DNA from: Amycolatopsis tolypomycina
GTDB lineage: Bacteria; Actinomycetota; Actinomycetes; Mycobacteriales; Pseudonocardiaceae
Assembly: GCF_900105945.1 (NCBI RefSeq)
Contig: NZ_FNSO01000004.1
Location: 4,650,001 to 4,714,000, forward strand
Direction: 5' to 3'
Length of the DNA: 64,000 nt
Part shown: positions 51,535-60,216 of the stretch, piece after piece
Layout: every line of letters begins with the position of its first letter
Position numbering within the stretch: position 1 is the first letter of the stretch
Position numbers and translations under genes: made by a program
The notes under the pieces: generated by a model
What the model was told of the DNA's origin: nothing
The model's input: the letters and a program-made list of their open reading frames with translations, nothing else
The model's database searches: none

Positions 51535-51965
51535 GCCAGCAGCGTCACGATGCCGGTCGAGGCCAGGGTCGCCTTGATCGGCTGGCGGACGCACTGGTAG
51601 GCGATCAGGCCGGGCACGATGAAGCCGAGTGTGCCGCGGGAGAACAGGAACGGGTGGTCCCGCAGCAGGAAGAGGAAGATGGTGAGCTGCAGGAACACGC
51701 CGAGCAGCAGAACCGCGGCGAAGAGCCGCTTTCCGTAGAGGATCACGAACTTCTGCAGCAGCCGGGCGCCGAAGTAGGTGGCGACGGTGACCGCGGCGAT
51801 GATCCACAGCCGGCGCGGGTCGGTGATGAGGGCGAGGGCGAGCCAGCCCGGCGTGATCATCCCGCCGGGCGACAGGTTGGACAGCAGGTAGCAGCCGAGC
51901 GAGAACACCAGGCCGATGGCGATGCCCAGCACGGCCACCTCGGCCGTCACGGTGGCGGTCAGCAC
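51483..51965 (-). CDS. pgsC: Poly-gamma-glutamate biosynthesis protein PgsC/CapC-like membrane protein
   Basis: 160 residues with five or so hydrophobic helices (VAVLGIAIGLVFSLGCYLLSN; TLGFIVPGLIAYQCVR; ASTGIVTLLAYVVLLSGVLL). The segment SPGGMITPGWLALAL is highly typical of the PgsC/CapC family, the membrane subunit of poly-gamma-glutamate synthase. The GTG start overlaps the pgsB stop by seven bases. It is the last gene of a five-gene operon. Confidence 0.9.
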   Translation of the reverse strand: MLTATVTAEVAVLGIAIGLVFSLGCYLLSNLSPGGMITPGWLALALITDPRRLWIIAAVTVATYFGARLLQKFVILYGKRLFAAVLLLGVFLQLTIFLFLLRDHPFLFSRGTLGFIVPGLIAYQCVRQPIKATLASTGIVTLLAYVVLLSGVLLNLLPHS

Positions 51966-53140
51966 GGCACTCCCGCCTTCTTCAAGTGGAGCAACAGTTT
52001 TTCTCCTTGGCCGTGGATGTTGCCGATCGCCACGAGCGACGCGTCGTGGTCGATCTGGTCGAGGATGGTGCGCAGGATTTCGTCGACCGGACGATTCGCG
52101 CCGCCGAGGTCGAAGACCTCACCGCGCCAGCCGGCCGGGACCTTGGCCAGCGCCGACTTGGTGGGGTGGCCGATCACGAAGAGCTTGTCCGTGTCCAGTT
52201 CGGACACGATCTCGCCCATCTGGCCGTTGCGTTCGACGCGGTCGGGCCGGCAGTTGACGAGGGTGAAGACGGGTGCCGGGATCCGCCCCTGCTCGATGAG
52301 CTCCCGCACGTTCATCACGGTAGAGCGGGGATCGTTGGCGGCGAACACGTTGGCGAAGCGCAGCGACTTGCCGTCGAAGTCGTAGGACTCCACGGTGAGG
52401 ACACCGGGATCGGGAGGCGCGTCCCACATGCCTTTCAGCGCCTGTTCCCGGGAAACACCCAGCAGCCGGGCGACTTCGAGGGAAATGGCGACATTCTCCT
52501 TGAAGCTGTGGTAGCGGAATCCGGCCATTTCGCTGTCGGTGACGTCGTCGGCGTCGACGGCGACCAGCCGGCAGGACCGCTTGTCCGCTTCCTCCTGGAG
52601 AACGGGCAGCAGGTCGCGTTCGGCCGTGACGCACACGCCGCCGACCGGCATCGACCGGGACAGCGAGCGGGCGACGTCCTCGAGGGTGGGCCCCATTTCC
52701 TGGAGGTGGTCTTCGCGCACGTTGCTGAGCACGCCGATGGTGGACTGGATGAGCTTGGTCTGGTTGATCTCCTGGAGCGGCGGCATGACGGCCATGCATT
52801 CCATGACCAGGACGTCCGGCTGCGCGGCGGCGGCCTGGCGGACGATGCCGATCTGCTCGACGACGTTGGCGATGCCGAACTTGCGGTGCACCGGCTCCTC
52901 GGTCGCGTCGGGGTGGATGAACCGGGCCGCGGTGCCGGTGGTCTTGGCGACCACGGTCAGTTCGCCGGCCCGCAACGCTCCCGCGCACAGCCGGGTGACC
53001 GAACTCTTGCCGCGGATGCCGTTGACCAGGATCCGGCTGGGGATCGCGTCGAGGTTGCGCTGGTGCCGGCGCTGCTCGACGACCCCCGCGACGAGCAGCA
53101 CCACGAGGGCGAGGCTGAACACCGTGTACAGAAAGGTCAT
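51959..53140 (-). CDS. pgsB: Poly-gamma-glutamate synthase PgsB/CapB-like ligase
   Basis: 393 residues. An N-terminal membrane anchor (LYTVFSLALVVLLVAGVVEQ) is followed by the ATP-binding loop GIRGKSS (41-47) of Mur-ligase-related amide ligases. Other family landmarks are KTTGTAARFIHPDATE, VMECMAVMPPLQEINQ and NVREDHLQEMGPT. PgsB adds glutamate units through gamma-carboxyl phosphate intermediates and works with PgsC in the membrane. GGGAGGA precedes the ATG. The gene overlaps its upstream neighbour by four bases. No gene of the PgsA/CapA metallophosphatase type is in the operon. Confidence 0.93.
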   Translation of the reverse strand: MTFLYTVFSLALVVLLVAGVVEQRRHQRNLDAIPSRILVNGIRGKSSVTRLCAGALRAGELTVVAKTTGTAARFIHPDATEEPVHRKFGIANVVEQIGIVRQAAAAQPDVLVMECMAVMPPLQEINQTKLIQSTIGVLSNVREDHLQEMGPTLEDVARSLSRSMPVGGVCVTAERDLLPVLQEEADKRSCRLVAVDADDVTDSEMAGFRYHSFKENVAISLEVARLLGVSREQALKGMWDAPPDPGVLTVESYDFDGKSLRFANVFAANDPRSTVMNVRELIEQGRIPAPVFTLVNCRPDRVERNGQMGEIVSELDTDKLFVIGHPTKSALAKVPAGWRGEVFDLGGANRPVDEILRTILDQIDHDASLVAIGNIHGQGEKLLLHLKKAGVPC

Positions 53141-54183
53141 CGGTTCCTCCCGGCCAGATCGCGCCGGATCCGTTCGAGGTCGCGGGCGACGAGGCCGAGG
53201 TGGTCGTAGCGGCGGACGATCACCGGTTCGCCGGTGTCGCCACGCGCAAGGCGTCCCGCCGCCTTCGCCAGCGCGGACAGCGGGCTGACGATCACCACGT
53301 AGAGCCAGCCGAAGACGACGACGGTGAGCACGGCGATGACGGCCCCGAGGAGGATCAGTTCGCGTTTCTCACCGGAGTGGGGCAGCGTCAGCGCGGCCTC
53401 CGGCCGGTCGGTGACGACCGTGAGGCCGGTCTGCCGGGTCGGCTGGGTGCTGGTGACCGGCGCCCAGCTGAGCGCGTGCCGCTCGCCGTCCACCTCGCGC
53501 AGGGCGTGGCCCGGCCCGCCCGCGGCATCCTTGGCGGCCTGCTCCAGGTCCGGCCGGGTCAGCGGTTCGAACGCAGTGAAGCCGGTGGTCGCGCCGATGA
53601 CCTTGCGGTCGGCGTTCAGCAGCCGGGTGTTGCCCGGCCCCGCCAGTGACAGCGGCCTGATCAGCGCGTTCGGCTTGAACTCGGCGATCAGCCTGCCTGC
53701 CCGCTCGCCGGTGACGGGTGCGGAGACGAACACCCGCGGGGAGACGCCCTGCGGCGGGCCGACCGCGAGCGCCGGCTTGTCGGCGGTCTTGATCGCCGCG
53801 ACATCGACGTCCTCCCCGGCCTTGGCGCGGACCTCGCCGGTGGGCGCGAGGTAGGCGACCCCGCGGTACCGATCGCGCGTGGCCATCAGCTGGGTCAGCA
53901 GCTTCGACGGTGTTTCGGCGTCCTTGAGGACCCGGATCCCCGCGGCGACGGCGTTCAGGTCGGACACGCCGCTGTCCAGCGAGCGTTGCAGCTGGCGCGC
54001 GGCCAGTGCGGTGCGCGTCTGCTGTTCGGCCGCGACGCTCTCGGGGATCGGGTCGACCAGCCAGGAGGACGGTGCGGTCGCGACGGTGACCGCGGCGCCG
54101 AGGAAGCCCGCGGCGCCGAGCGACCAGGTCAGCAGGGCCAGCGGAAACACCCGCGTGCGCAGGTGGCCAATGCGTGTGGTCAT
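53137..54183 (-). CDS. Membrane protein with extracytoplasmic sensor-like domain and HAMP-like tail (pgs operon)
   Basis: 348 residues: an N-terminal membrane helix (VFPLALLTWSLGAAGFLGAAV), a ~230-residue extracytoplasmic domain resembling Cache/PAS-type sensors (LLTQLMATRDRYRGVAYLAP; TGFTAFEPLTRPDLEQAA), a second helix (ELILLGAVIAVLTVVVFGWL) and a short HAMP-like cytosolic segment (LSALAKAAGRLARGDTG ... DHLGLVARDLERIR). It then ends, with no kinase, cyclase or chemoreceptor output domain. It is related in layout, weakly in sequence, to the next gene upstream. Four-base overlaps on both sides place it firmly in the pgs operon, where it may replace PgsA as an accessory membrane subunit or regulate synthesis; this is inference. 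Confidence 0.85.
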   Translation of the reverse strand: MTTRIGHLRTRVFPLALLTWSLGAAGFLGAAVTVATAPSSWLVDPIPESVAAEQQTRTALAARQLQRSLDSGVSDLNAVAAGIRVLKDAETPSKLLTQLMATRDRYRGVAYLAPTGEVRAKAGEDVDVAAIKTADKPALAVGPPQGVSPRVFVSAPVTGERAGRLIAEFKPNALIRPLSLAGPGNTRLLNADRKVIGATTGFTAFEPLTRPDLEQAAKDAAGGPGHALREVDGERHALSWAPVTSTQPTRQTGLTVVTDRPEAALTLPHSGEKRELILLGAVIAVLTVVVFGWLYVVIVSPLSALAKAAGRLARGDTGEPVIVRRYDHLGLVARDLERIRRDLAGRNR

Positions 54184-55199
54184 CGTTCCTCAGTCGGTTC
54201 TTGCGGGAGCCGGGTGGACCGGACGCGGGTGAACGCCGTCGCGACCTGTCCGGCTTCCCCGTGCTTCGGCGTCTTGGGCGTGTCCGGTCCGGCCGCCTCG
54301 GCGACCCGCCGGAGCAGCCGGATCGGGCGCACCAGTACGAAGTAGAGGGCCGCGAAGACGAGTGCGGTGAGCGCGGCGAGCACGGCGGCGACCGTGACAC
54401 CACGCCGGCGGGAAGCGTCGCCGGGCGCGGCGGTGTCGGTGGTCGGCTGGTTCGACACGACGGTCCAGCCGAGTGCGTTCGAAGGCCGCTTGCCGCCCAG
54501 TGAGGCCCAGGCGGTCACCTCGGTCCGCTCGGCGACATGCTGGACCCGGCTGCCGGAGGCACCTTCGCCGGGCTCCATACCCTGGTCGACGACTCCGTCC
54601 GGGGGCGTGCGGTTGCCGGTGCCGGCGATCACCGCGCCGGACTTGTCCAGCAGCCAGGCGCCGTCCGCGCCGGCCACCGTGAGCAGCTCGCCGAACCGGT
54701 TCGGATCGAGGTGCCCGACCAGCAGGTACTTCGCGTCGGCCGCCTTGCCGACCGGGGTGTACTGCACGATCTGCTGGGCGGTGCCGACCTGGGCCAGCCG
54801 CGAGCCGGCCTCGCTCGGCATCGGCTCGCCGAGGACCGCGGGCTGTGCGGGTTCCCCGACTTGGGCCACCACCACGCGACTGGCCCGGTCGATGACGTAG
54901 AGGGACTTCCAGATCCGGCTCTTGAACGGGATCAGCAGGGCCCGGTTCCGCTGCCTCATCGATTCGTCGACGACGGTCGCGATCTCGGCCAGGCTGCTCA
55001 GGCCGCCGTTGAGCGACCGGGCGATGGCCTGCCCGGCCGCCACCGTGGTTTCCCGCCTGCTGTCGAGGACGGACTGGGGAACCGGGGAGACATCGCGCGG
55101 CCGGGACATGAAGATCCCGGCGCTGGTCGCCAGTACCAGGAACAACACCAGCCCGGTGGCCCAAGGCGCCCGTACGCCGGGTATCCGCCGCTCGCTCAT
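54180..55199 (-). CDS. Second membrane protein with extracytoplasmic sensor-like domain (pgs operon)
   Basis: 339 residues, same layout as the gene downstream: membrane helix (WATGLVLFLVLATSAGIFM), extracytoplasmic domain (SLAEIATVVDESMRQRNRAL; FKSRIWKSLYVIDRASRVVV; NRFGELLTVAGADGAWLLDK), membrane helix (GVTVAAVLAALTALVFAALY) and a short HAMP-like tail (VRPIRLLRRVAEAAG). No output domain is present. The ATG overlaps the upstream stop by four bases. Two such proteins beside PgsBC suggest a heteromeric assembly at the membrane. Confidence 0.85.
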   Translation of the reverse strand: MSERRIPGVRAPWATGLVLFLVLATSAGIFMSRPRDVSPVPQSVLDSRRETTVAAGQAIARSLNGGLSSLAEIATVVDESMRQRNRALLIPFKSRIWKSLYVIDRASRVVVAQVGEPAQPAVLGEPMPSEAGSRLAQVGTAQQIVQYTPVGKAADAKYLLVGHLDPNRFGELLTVAGADGAWLLDKSGAVIAGTGNRTPPDGVVDQGMEPGEGASGSRVQHVAERTEVTAWASLGGKRPSNALGWTVVSNQPTTDTAAPGDASRRRGVTVAAVLAALTALVFAALYFVLVRPIRLLRRVAEAAGPDTPKTPKHGEAGQVATAFTRVRSTRLPQEPTEER

Positions 55200-56119
55200 C
55201 GGCCGGCCGCCTGCCGCGCGAGTGCGGACACGACACGTTCGCTGGCTTCGGCCGTGAACCTGGTGTCCTGGGACACTTCGACGTGCACGAAGTCGCCGCC
55301 GTGTTCGGCGACCCACTTCGCCTGGACGTTGGTGGTGGCTTCCAGGCCTTCGCAGCCGGTGACCCAGGACAGGCACACCGAGAGCCCGGCGTCCTTGAGC
55401 CGCTGTGCCGCCTTTTCCGCGTACGGGCTGTGGAGGTGGGGGCCCGCGGAAACCACCACGTCGCTGTCCGGCGCCGTTTCGTTCCGGAAGCCGTGCAGCT
55501 GCATCACCGGAACCTTGCGCTGTACCAGGAGTTCGTGCACCGTCTCGAATACGCTTTCGTTCGTGTGGGCCATGTCGGCCTGCTTGTCCGGCGCCGCCCG
55601 GCGGTGCGCGCCGGCGATCACGAGCACCGAGCCGGGGACCTGACGGAACAGGCCGGCGCCGAGCTGCTCGCTGCCCAGATCCGCCTTCGGGTGAGGGACT
55701 TCGATGGCCAGCCGAGCAGCGTCGGCCGTGTCGATCAGGATCCGGCCCCAGCCGCGGGCGGAGTCCGTGCTTTCGGACACCTCGGAGAAGGTCCGCTTGG
55801 TGGCGGTGTCGACTCGGTTGTGGAGCGTGTAGCCGACGGCGGCCAGCGTCTCCTTCGCGTCGAGCGGTTTTCCGTCCAGCACGAGCCGGACGCCGTCGCC
55901 GATCGCCCGTCGCTCGGCGGGGGACGGCGGCGTGTAGCCGGACTCGGCCGACATCCGCTGCGCGAACTGCCCGAGGTCGGCCGACAGGTCGAGCTCGGTG
56001 CTGTCCGGCTGTTCGGGTTTGCCGGCGGCGCCCGGGAGCAGGAGCAGGACGAGCGCCACGACCCCGGTCGCCGCCACGGCCCCGGCCGAGACCCAGATGG
56101 CCGTGCGGGAGTGCTTCAT
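55196..56119 (-). CDS. Membrane-anchored putative metal-dependent hydrolase, first gene of pgs operon
   Basis: 307 residues. A single N-terminal anchor (AIWVSAGAVAATGVVALVLL) leads to an extracytoplasmic domain with clustered His and acidic residues: EVPHPKADLGSEQLGAGLF, VIAGAHRR, ADMAHTNESVFETVHELL, MQLHGFRN and SAGPHLHSPYAEKAAQRL. The H-x-K-x-D...E and later His residues look like a metal site, as in some peptidoglycan or polyglutamate hydrolases, but I do not recognise a named family. By position it may cut, release or anchor the polymer made by PgsBC. The gene leads the operon and the 184 bp before it, shared with the divergent gene at 56304, should hold both promoters. Confidence 0.82.
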   Translation of the reverse strand: MKHSRTAIWVSAGAVAATGVVALVLLLLPGAAGKPEQPDSTELDLSADLGQFAQRMSAESGYTPPSPAERRAIGDGVRLVLDGKPLDAKETLAAVGYTLHNRVDTATKRTFSEVSESTDSARGWGRILIDTADAARLAIEVPHPKADLGSEQLGAGLFRQVPGSVLVIAGAHRRAAPDKQADMAHTNESVFETVHELLVQRKVPVMQLHGFRNETAPDSDVVVSAGPHLHSPYAEKAAQRLKDAGLSVCLSWVTGCEGLEATTNVQAKWVAEHGGDFVHVEVSQDTRFTAEASERVVSALARQAAGR

Positions 56120-56303
56120 GAATTCGACGTTCCATGATCACGCGGCCCGGCGCCGCCGGATGTAACTATCGGCCCGCCCGAACCCGGCGACCGACCGGCC
56201 GGCCGGGGCCACCCGGTGAGCGGCCGGTTCCCGCCGGTCGGCGGGGTGGTTCCGGAAACCTGCCGGATGGCGGGCGCCCCCGCCGGACGGCGACCCTTCC
56301 GGT

Positions 56304-57515
56304 ATGACGCAGATGCAGCCACCACCGGACACCGCTCCCCCGCCCGACGCTGCCGAGCCCCGCCACTCGGTGGCCCGGCTGGTCGGCGTCGACCTGGCCC
56401 GCGCGCTCGCCGTGTTCGGCATGTTCGTCGTCCACATCGGACCGTCGGCGTCCGCTGTGGACGGCGTCGGCGCCTGGGTGCGCGGGCTGGCGGAAGGCCG
56501 TTCGTCGGCCCTTTTCGCCACCCTCGCCGGCTTCTCGCTGATGCTGATCGCCGGCCGCCTGGAGCCGAAGACCGGCCTGGCCGGCCGACAGGCGAAGGCC
56601 CGGATCGCGATCCGGGCCGGGATCCTGCTCGCGCTGGGCACGGTCATGGCGATGGCCTACGGCGGCGTGGTGATCCTCGCCTTCTACGGCCTGTACTTCC
56701 TGCTGGCCCTGCCCCTGGTACGGCTGCCGGCCAGGACGCTGGCGATCATCGCGGCCGCGCTCGCGGTCGCCATGCCGCCACTGGCGTTCGGCGTGCGGAC
56801 GCTGCTGACCGAGCCGGTGACGGCCGCCCTCAAGGCGTACGACCCGCTCGACCGGATCGGCGGCGTGGGGGTGCTGGACCTCCTGCTCACCGGCTTCTAC
56901 CCGGCGATGACGTGGATGGCGTTCGTGATCGCCGGCATGGCACTGGGCCGCCTCGACCTGACCGACGGCCGTGTCCGGCGGCGGCTGGCCGCGCTGGGGC
57001 CCGCCCTCATCGTGTTCGCCTACGGAACGTCCTGGCTGCTGGGCCGGCTGTTCGACGGCGTCCGGGAGGCCGCGGAGATGCAGGGAGGCCCGGCGTCGGG
57101 ACCGAAGTCGTTCGGTTCCGGTTCCGGCGCCGACGCCACCGGATCGGCGTGGTCACTGCTGACGGCCGGGCCGCACAGCGGAATGACGTTCGACATCATC
57201 GGCTGCGTGGGCGTCGCGATCACGGTGATCGTGGCCGCAACGGTGGCGGTCGACCGCCTGCCGCGGCTGCGCCGCCTGGCCACCCCGGTCATCGCGGTGG
57301 GCACCATGTCCCTGACGGCCTACGTCGGCCACTTCGTGGTGTCGTCACTGGTGTCGGTGCCCACCGGGCCCGAGTCCCAGGATTCCTGGGTGCCGCTGCT
57401 TTGGTTCATCCTCGGCACGATCGTGTTCGCCGGGGTCTGGTCGCGGTTCTTCCGTCGTGGACCGCTGGAGTACCTGCTCAACGCCGCCACCAAGCCGGTG
57501 AAGCACCTTCGATGA
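56304..57515 (+). CDS. Multi-pass membrane protein, DUF418/DUF1624 acyltransferase-like
   Basis: 403 residues with about nine or ten hydrophobic helices. The N-terminal RLVGVDLARALAVFGMFVVHI and later SALFATLAGFSLMLIAGRLE and TAYVGHFVVSSL are typical of the DUF418/heparan-acetyltransferase-like family of membrane O- or N-acyltransferases. The substrate is unknown. It is divergent from the pgs operon and could modify an envelope polymer, but nothing ties it functionally to its neighbour. Confidence 0.85.
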   Translation: MTQMQPPPDTAPPPDAAEPRHSVARLVGVDLARALAVFGMFVVHIGPSASAVDGVGAWVRGLAEGRSSALFATLAGFSLMLIAGRLEPKTGLAGRQAKARIAIRAGILLALGTVMAMAYGGVVILAFYGLYFLLALPLVRLPARTLAIIAAALAVAMPPLAFGVRTLLTEPVTAALKAYDPLDRIGGVGVLDLLLTGFYPAMTWMAFVIAGMALGRLDLTDGRVRRRLAALGPALIVFAYGTSWLLGRLFDGVREAAEMQGGPASGPKSFGSGSGADATGSAWSLLTAGPHSGMTFDIIGCVGVAITVIVAATVAVDRLPRLRRLATPVIAVGTMSLTAYVGHFVVSSLVSVPTGPESQDSWVPLLWFILGTIVFAGVWSRFFRRGPLEYLLNAATKPVKHLR

Positions 57516-57566
57516 GGTTGGTGCTCCGCGGTGGGTTCCGGCCCGCCGCGGAGCATCGAGGGCCGA

Positions 57567-57651
57567 GCGCCCCAATGTGGCATTGGGTGCGTCCAACGCA
57601 CCCAATGTGGCGTTCGGTGCGTCCAACGCAACCAACGCCACATTGGGGCGC
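57567..57651. repeat. Intergenic repeat element: two 30-bp direct units inside a 15-bp inverted repeat
   Basis: Units at 57571-57600 and 57601-57630 are 30 bp long and differ at only two positions; each begins CCCAATGTGGC and ends GCGTCCAACGCA. The outer arms GCGCCCCAATGTGGC (57567-57581) and GCCACATTGGGGCGC (57637-57651) are perfect reverse complements. The element lies between two convergent genes and could act as a terminator. From memory, similar CCCAATGTGGCG...CGCCACATTGGG elements recur between genes in Amycolatopsis genomes. Confidence 0.85.
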
Positions 57652-57682
57652 ATCCCGGCCCGCCGTCGACGACAGCCGAGCG

Positions 57683-58774
57683 CTAACGGCGGCTGCTCGT
57701 CCGAGGCAGGCGCAGCTCGAGCCGGAATCCGCCGTCGGTTGTCGGGGTGGCTTTGACCGTTCCGCCGAGGAGGGCGGCGCGTTCGCGGATTCCGACCAGT
57801 CCGTGGTGGGCGCTGGGCAGCGCCAGCGTCGGGCGGGTCGGCGGGGTGTTGGTGACCGTCACCGTGAGGTCGGTGTCGTCGTGGGAGATGTCGACCGTGG
57901 CGGTGCTGCCCGGGGCGTGCTTGCGGACGTTGGTCAGCGCTTCCTGGATCGTCCGGTAGATCGTGCGCTGGACGGCGGTGTCGATGCCCTCGGGCGCGGC
58001 ACCCGTCATGGTGGTCTCGATGCCGCTGCCGGCGACCAGCCGGTCCAAATCGGACAGTGTCGGCTGCGGGGTGAGCCCGGTGGTGTGGCTGCCGGACGCG
58101 CGGAGCAGGTTGACCATGTGGCGGAGCTCGTCGAGGGTGTCCACGGACAGCTTGCGGACGTTGTCGGCCGCCGCCTTCATGTCCGGGTCGCGGGTGGAGA
58201 CGCCCATCGCGCCCGCCTGGACCGCGATCAGGCTGACCTGGTGCGAGACGACGTCGTGCATCTCACGCGCGAGCTGGTTGCGCTCGGCGGCCAGGATCGC
58301 CTGCGCGTCCAGCACGCGTTCGTGCTCGCGCGCGGCGCGGATGTCCGCCAGCCGCAGCGCCAGTTCCCGCTGGGCGTGGACGAGCCTGCCGAAGAAGATC
58401 GGGGCCGCCGCCGTCATGGTCGCGTAGATGACCGTGAGCACCATGTCGGTGCGCGAGTAGGCGAACTCCAGCCCCGGGAAGAAGTACCCCACCGCGGCGA
58501 CGAGCCCGCAGGCGGTGAGCAGCACCCGGTGCGAATACCGCACCGAGACCGCGAAGAGCGCGAAGAGCGTCGCGAGCACGGAACCGACGAGGACGAGCGC
58601 GGGCAGGGTGAGCACGAACACGAGAACGGGCCACCGCCGGTGGAACAGCAGCGCGCCGACCGCCAGGACGACGACGCCGATGTCCCAGTACTCGGTGGGC
58701 CGGTTGAACACCGCGTCCAGCGCGGCGAGGACGATCAGGCCCGCTTCGGCGAGCAGCGCCTTCGTCCGGTTCAC
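57683..58774 (-). CDS. NarL-type sensor histidine kinase (HisKA_3)
   Basis: 363 residues. Four or five N-terminal helices (AGLIVLAALDAVF; IGVVVLAVGALLF; VLVFVLTLPALVLVGSVLATLFALFAV) are followed by a coiled linker and the H-box LAREMHDVVSHQVSLIAVQAG (phospho-His near 172). The HATPase domain has YRTIQEALTNVRKHAP (N box) and HHGLVGIRERAALLGG (G box). The GTG start overlaps the regulator stop by four bases. Small intramembrane-sensing kinases of this type respond to envelope stress or unknown ligands. Confidence 0.92.
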   Translation of the reverse strand: MNRTKALLAEAGLIVLAALDAVFNRPTEYWDIGVVVLAVGALLFHRRWPVLVFVLTLPALVLVGSVLATLFALFAVSVRYSHRVLLTACGLVAAVGYFFPGLEFAYSRTDMVLTVIYATMTAAAPIFFGRLVHAQRELALRLADIRAAREHERVLDAQAILAAERNQLAREMHDVVSHQVSLIAVQAGAMGVSTRDPDMKAAADNVRKLSVDTLDELRHMVNLLRASGSHTTGLTPQPTLSDLDRLVAGSGIETTMTGAAPEGIDTAVQRTIYRTIQEALTNVRKHAPGSTATVDISHDDTDLTVTVTNTPPTRPTLALPSAHHGLVGIRERAALLGGTVKATPTTDGGFRLELRLPRTSSRR

Positions 58775-59424
58775 GGCCCGGTGCCCTCGAGCAGGCCCGC
58801 GCGCTGCGCCACCAGCGCCGCCTGCACCCGGCTGCCCACCTCCAGTTTGGTCAGGATCGCGGACACGTGGTCCTTCACGGTGCCGACGCTGACGTGGATC
58901 CGGCCCGCGATGTCCGTGTTGGACAGTCCGTCCGCGATGAGGACGAGCACCGCCCGCTCGCGCTCGGAGAGCCGGCCGACCTGGGTGGCCGCGGCCGACC
59001 CCGCACCGGAGTCGAGGTAGCCGTCGACGACCGTGCGGGTGACCTTCGGCGAGAGCACCACTCCCCCGGCCGCCAGGGTGCGGACCAGCTGGGCGAGCTG
59101 CTCGGGCGCGGTGTCCTTGAGGATGAACCCGGCCGCGCCCGAACGCAGCGCGGTCGCGATGTACTCGTCGGAGTCGAACGTGGTGAGCATCGCCACGACC
59201 GGCGGAGTCCGCAGGCCGCGCAGCTGCCGCAGGACGGTCAGGCCGTCGACGTCGGGCATCCGGATGTCCAGCAGCACGACGTCGGGCGCGTGCAGGCTGA
59301 CCTCCTTCACCGCCTCCGCGCCGGTGACGGTCGCCACCACCTCGATGTCACCCGCCGCCTGCAGGATGAGGCGGAAGCCCGAGCGCACCAGCTCCTCGTC
59401 GTCGACCACGATCACGCGAACCAT
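58771..59424 (-). CDS. NarL-family response regulator paired with the kinase downstream
   Basis: 217 residues. Receiver features are DDE at 8-10, Asp53 (VVLLDIRM), MLTTF and FILKDTAPEQ; the LuxR-type helix-turn-helix is at about 150-210 (LSERERAVLVLIADGLSNTD, VSVGTVKDHVSAILTKLEV). It is paralogous to the regulator at 50848. The gene precedes its kinase with a 4-bp overlap. No target operator is evident in the window. Confidence 0.92.
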   Translation of the reverse strand: MVRVIVVDDEELVRSGFRLILQAAGDIEVVATVTGAEAVKEVSLHAPDVVLLDIRMPDVDGLTVLRQLRGLRTPPVVAMLTTFDSDEYIATALRSGAAGFILKDTAPEQLAQLVRTLAAGGVVLSPKVTRTVVDGYLDSGAGSAAATQVGRLSERERAVLVLIADGLSNTDIAGRIHVSVGTVKDHVSAILTKLEVGSRVQAALVAQRAGLLEGTGP

Positions 59425-59594
59425 GGGCACCAGTCTCGCCGCGCCCGGCGCCGGTGCGCCATCCGGGGCCCGGCGACCCGTACCCCGCCGGTCGGCTGGA
59501 CGTCGGCAGCCGGTCGGTGGGGAGTTCGGGCCGGGTCGCCGGTGTCCGCGCGCGGCGGCCGCGCCGAGCATGGACACCGACGAAGGGAGCTCCC

Positions 59595-60182
59595 ATGGAA
59601 AACCAAGACCGCGAGCTGATCCTCGGCCTGGCCGACCGGCTGCGCCAGGCCCAGCCGGTGCAGAAGGACCCCGAGGCCGCGCAGCTGATCGCGCAGTACG
59701 TCCAGGCCCAGCCGGACGCGCTCTACCTGCTGGTCCAGGCCGTCCTCGTCCAGGAGGACGCCCTGCGCACGGCCCAGGCGCGGATCGCCGAACTGCAGAC
59801 GGCCCCGGCCGCCGCGCCGGCTTTCGGGGCACCACCGTCCGCCTACGGGACCGCGGCTCCGGCCTTCGGGGCCCCGCCGGCACCCGGCTACGCGCCCGCT
59901 TATGCGCCGCCGCCCGCGCAGGCCGGGAGCGGCGGGTTCATGTCCCGCATGTTCGGCCAGAACCGGGACCAAGCCGCACCGGCGGGCGCTCCGCAGGGCC
60001 GGTCCGGCGGCGGCTTCCTGAAGACCGCCGCAGCCGCGGCAGCCGGCGTCGCCGGCGGCGCCCTGCTGGTCCAGGGCATCAACGGAGCATTCGGCGGCCA
60101 CGAAGCCACCGCCGGCGAGCACCACGGCACCCCGGCAGGCGCCGACGAGCCGGGCGGCTGGGACGACGGCGAACAGTGGTGA
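59595..60182 (+). CDS. DUF2076 family protein
   Basis: 195 residues. The opening MENQDRELILGLADRLRQA, with a helical hairpin through QVQEDALRTAQARIAELQ-like text, is the DUF2076 signature. A Pro/Ala/Tyr linker (GYAPAYAPPPAQAG), a short SGGFMSRMFG element, a GGGFLKTAAAAAAGVAGGAL hydrophobic helix and an acidic Trp end (GGWDDGEQW) complete it. AAGGGAG supports the ATG. Family members are found in many proteobacteria and actinobacteria and their role is unknown; the glycine-alanine helix suggests membrane contact. Confidence 0.87.
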   Translation: MENQDRELILGLADRLRQAQPVQKDPEAAQLIAQYVQAQPDALYLLVQAVLVQEDALRTAQARIAELQTAPAAAPAFGAPPSAYGTAAPAFGAPPAPGYAPAYAPPPAQAGSGGFMSRMFGQNRDQAAPAGAPQGRSGGGFLKTAAAAAAGVAGGALLVQGINGAFGGHEATAGEHHGTPAGADEPGGWDDGEQW

Positions 60183-60185
60183 ACC

Positions 60186-60213
60186 GGCGCCGGGGACGAC
60201 GTTCCCCGGCGCC
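60186..60213. terminator. Hairpin after the DUF2076 gene
   Basis: GGCGCCGGGGA (60186-60196) and TCCCCGGCGCC (60203-60213) pair perfectly with a 6-base loop, four bases after the stop codon. It is the first of two tandem hairpins between convergent genes. Confidence 0.65.
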
Positions 60214-60216
60214 GCT

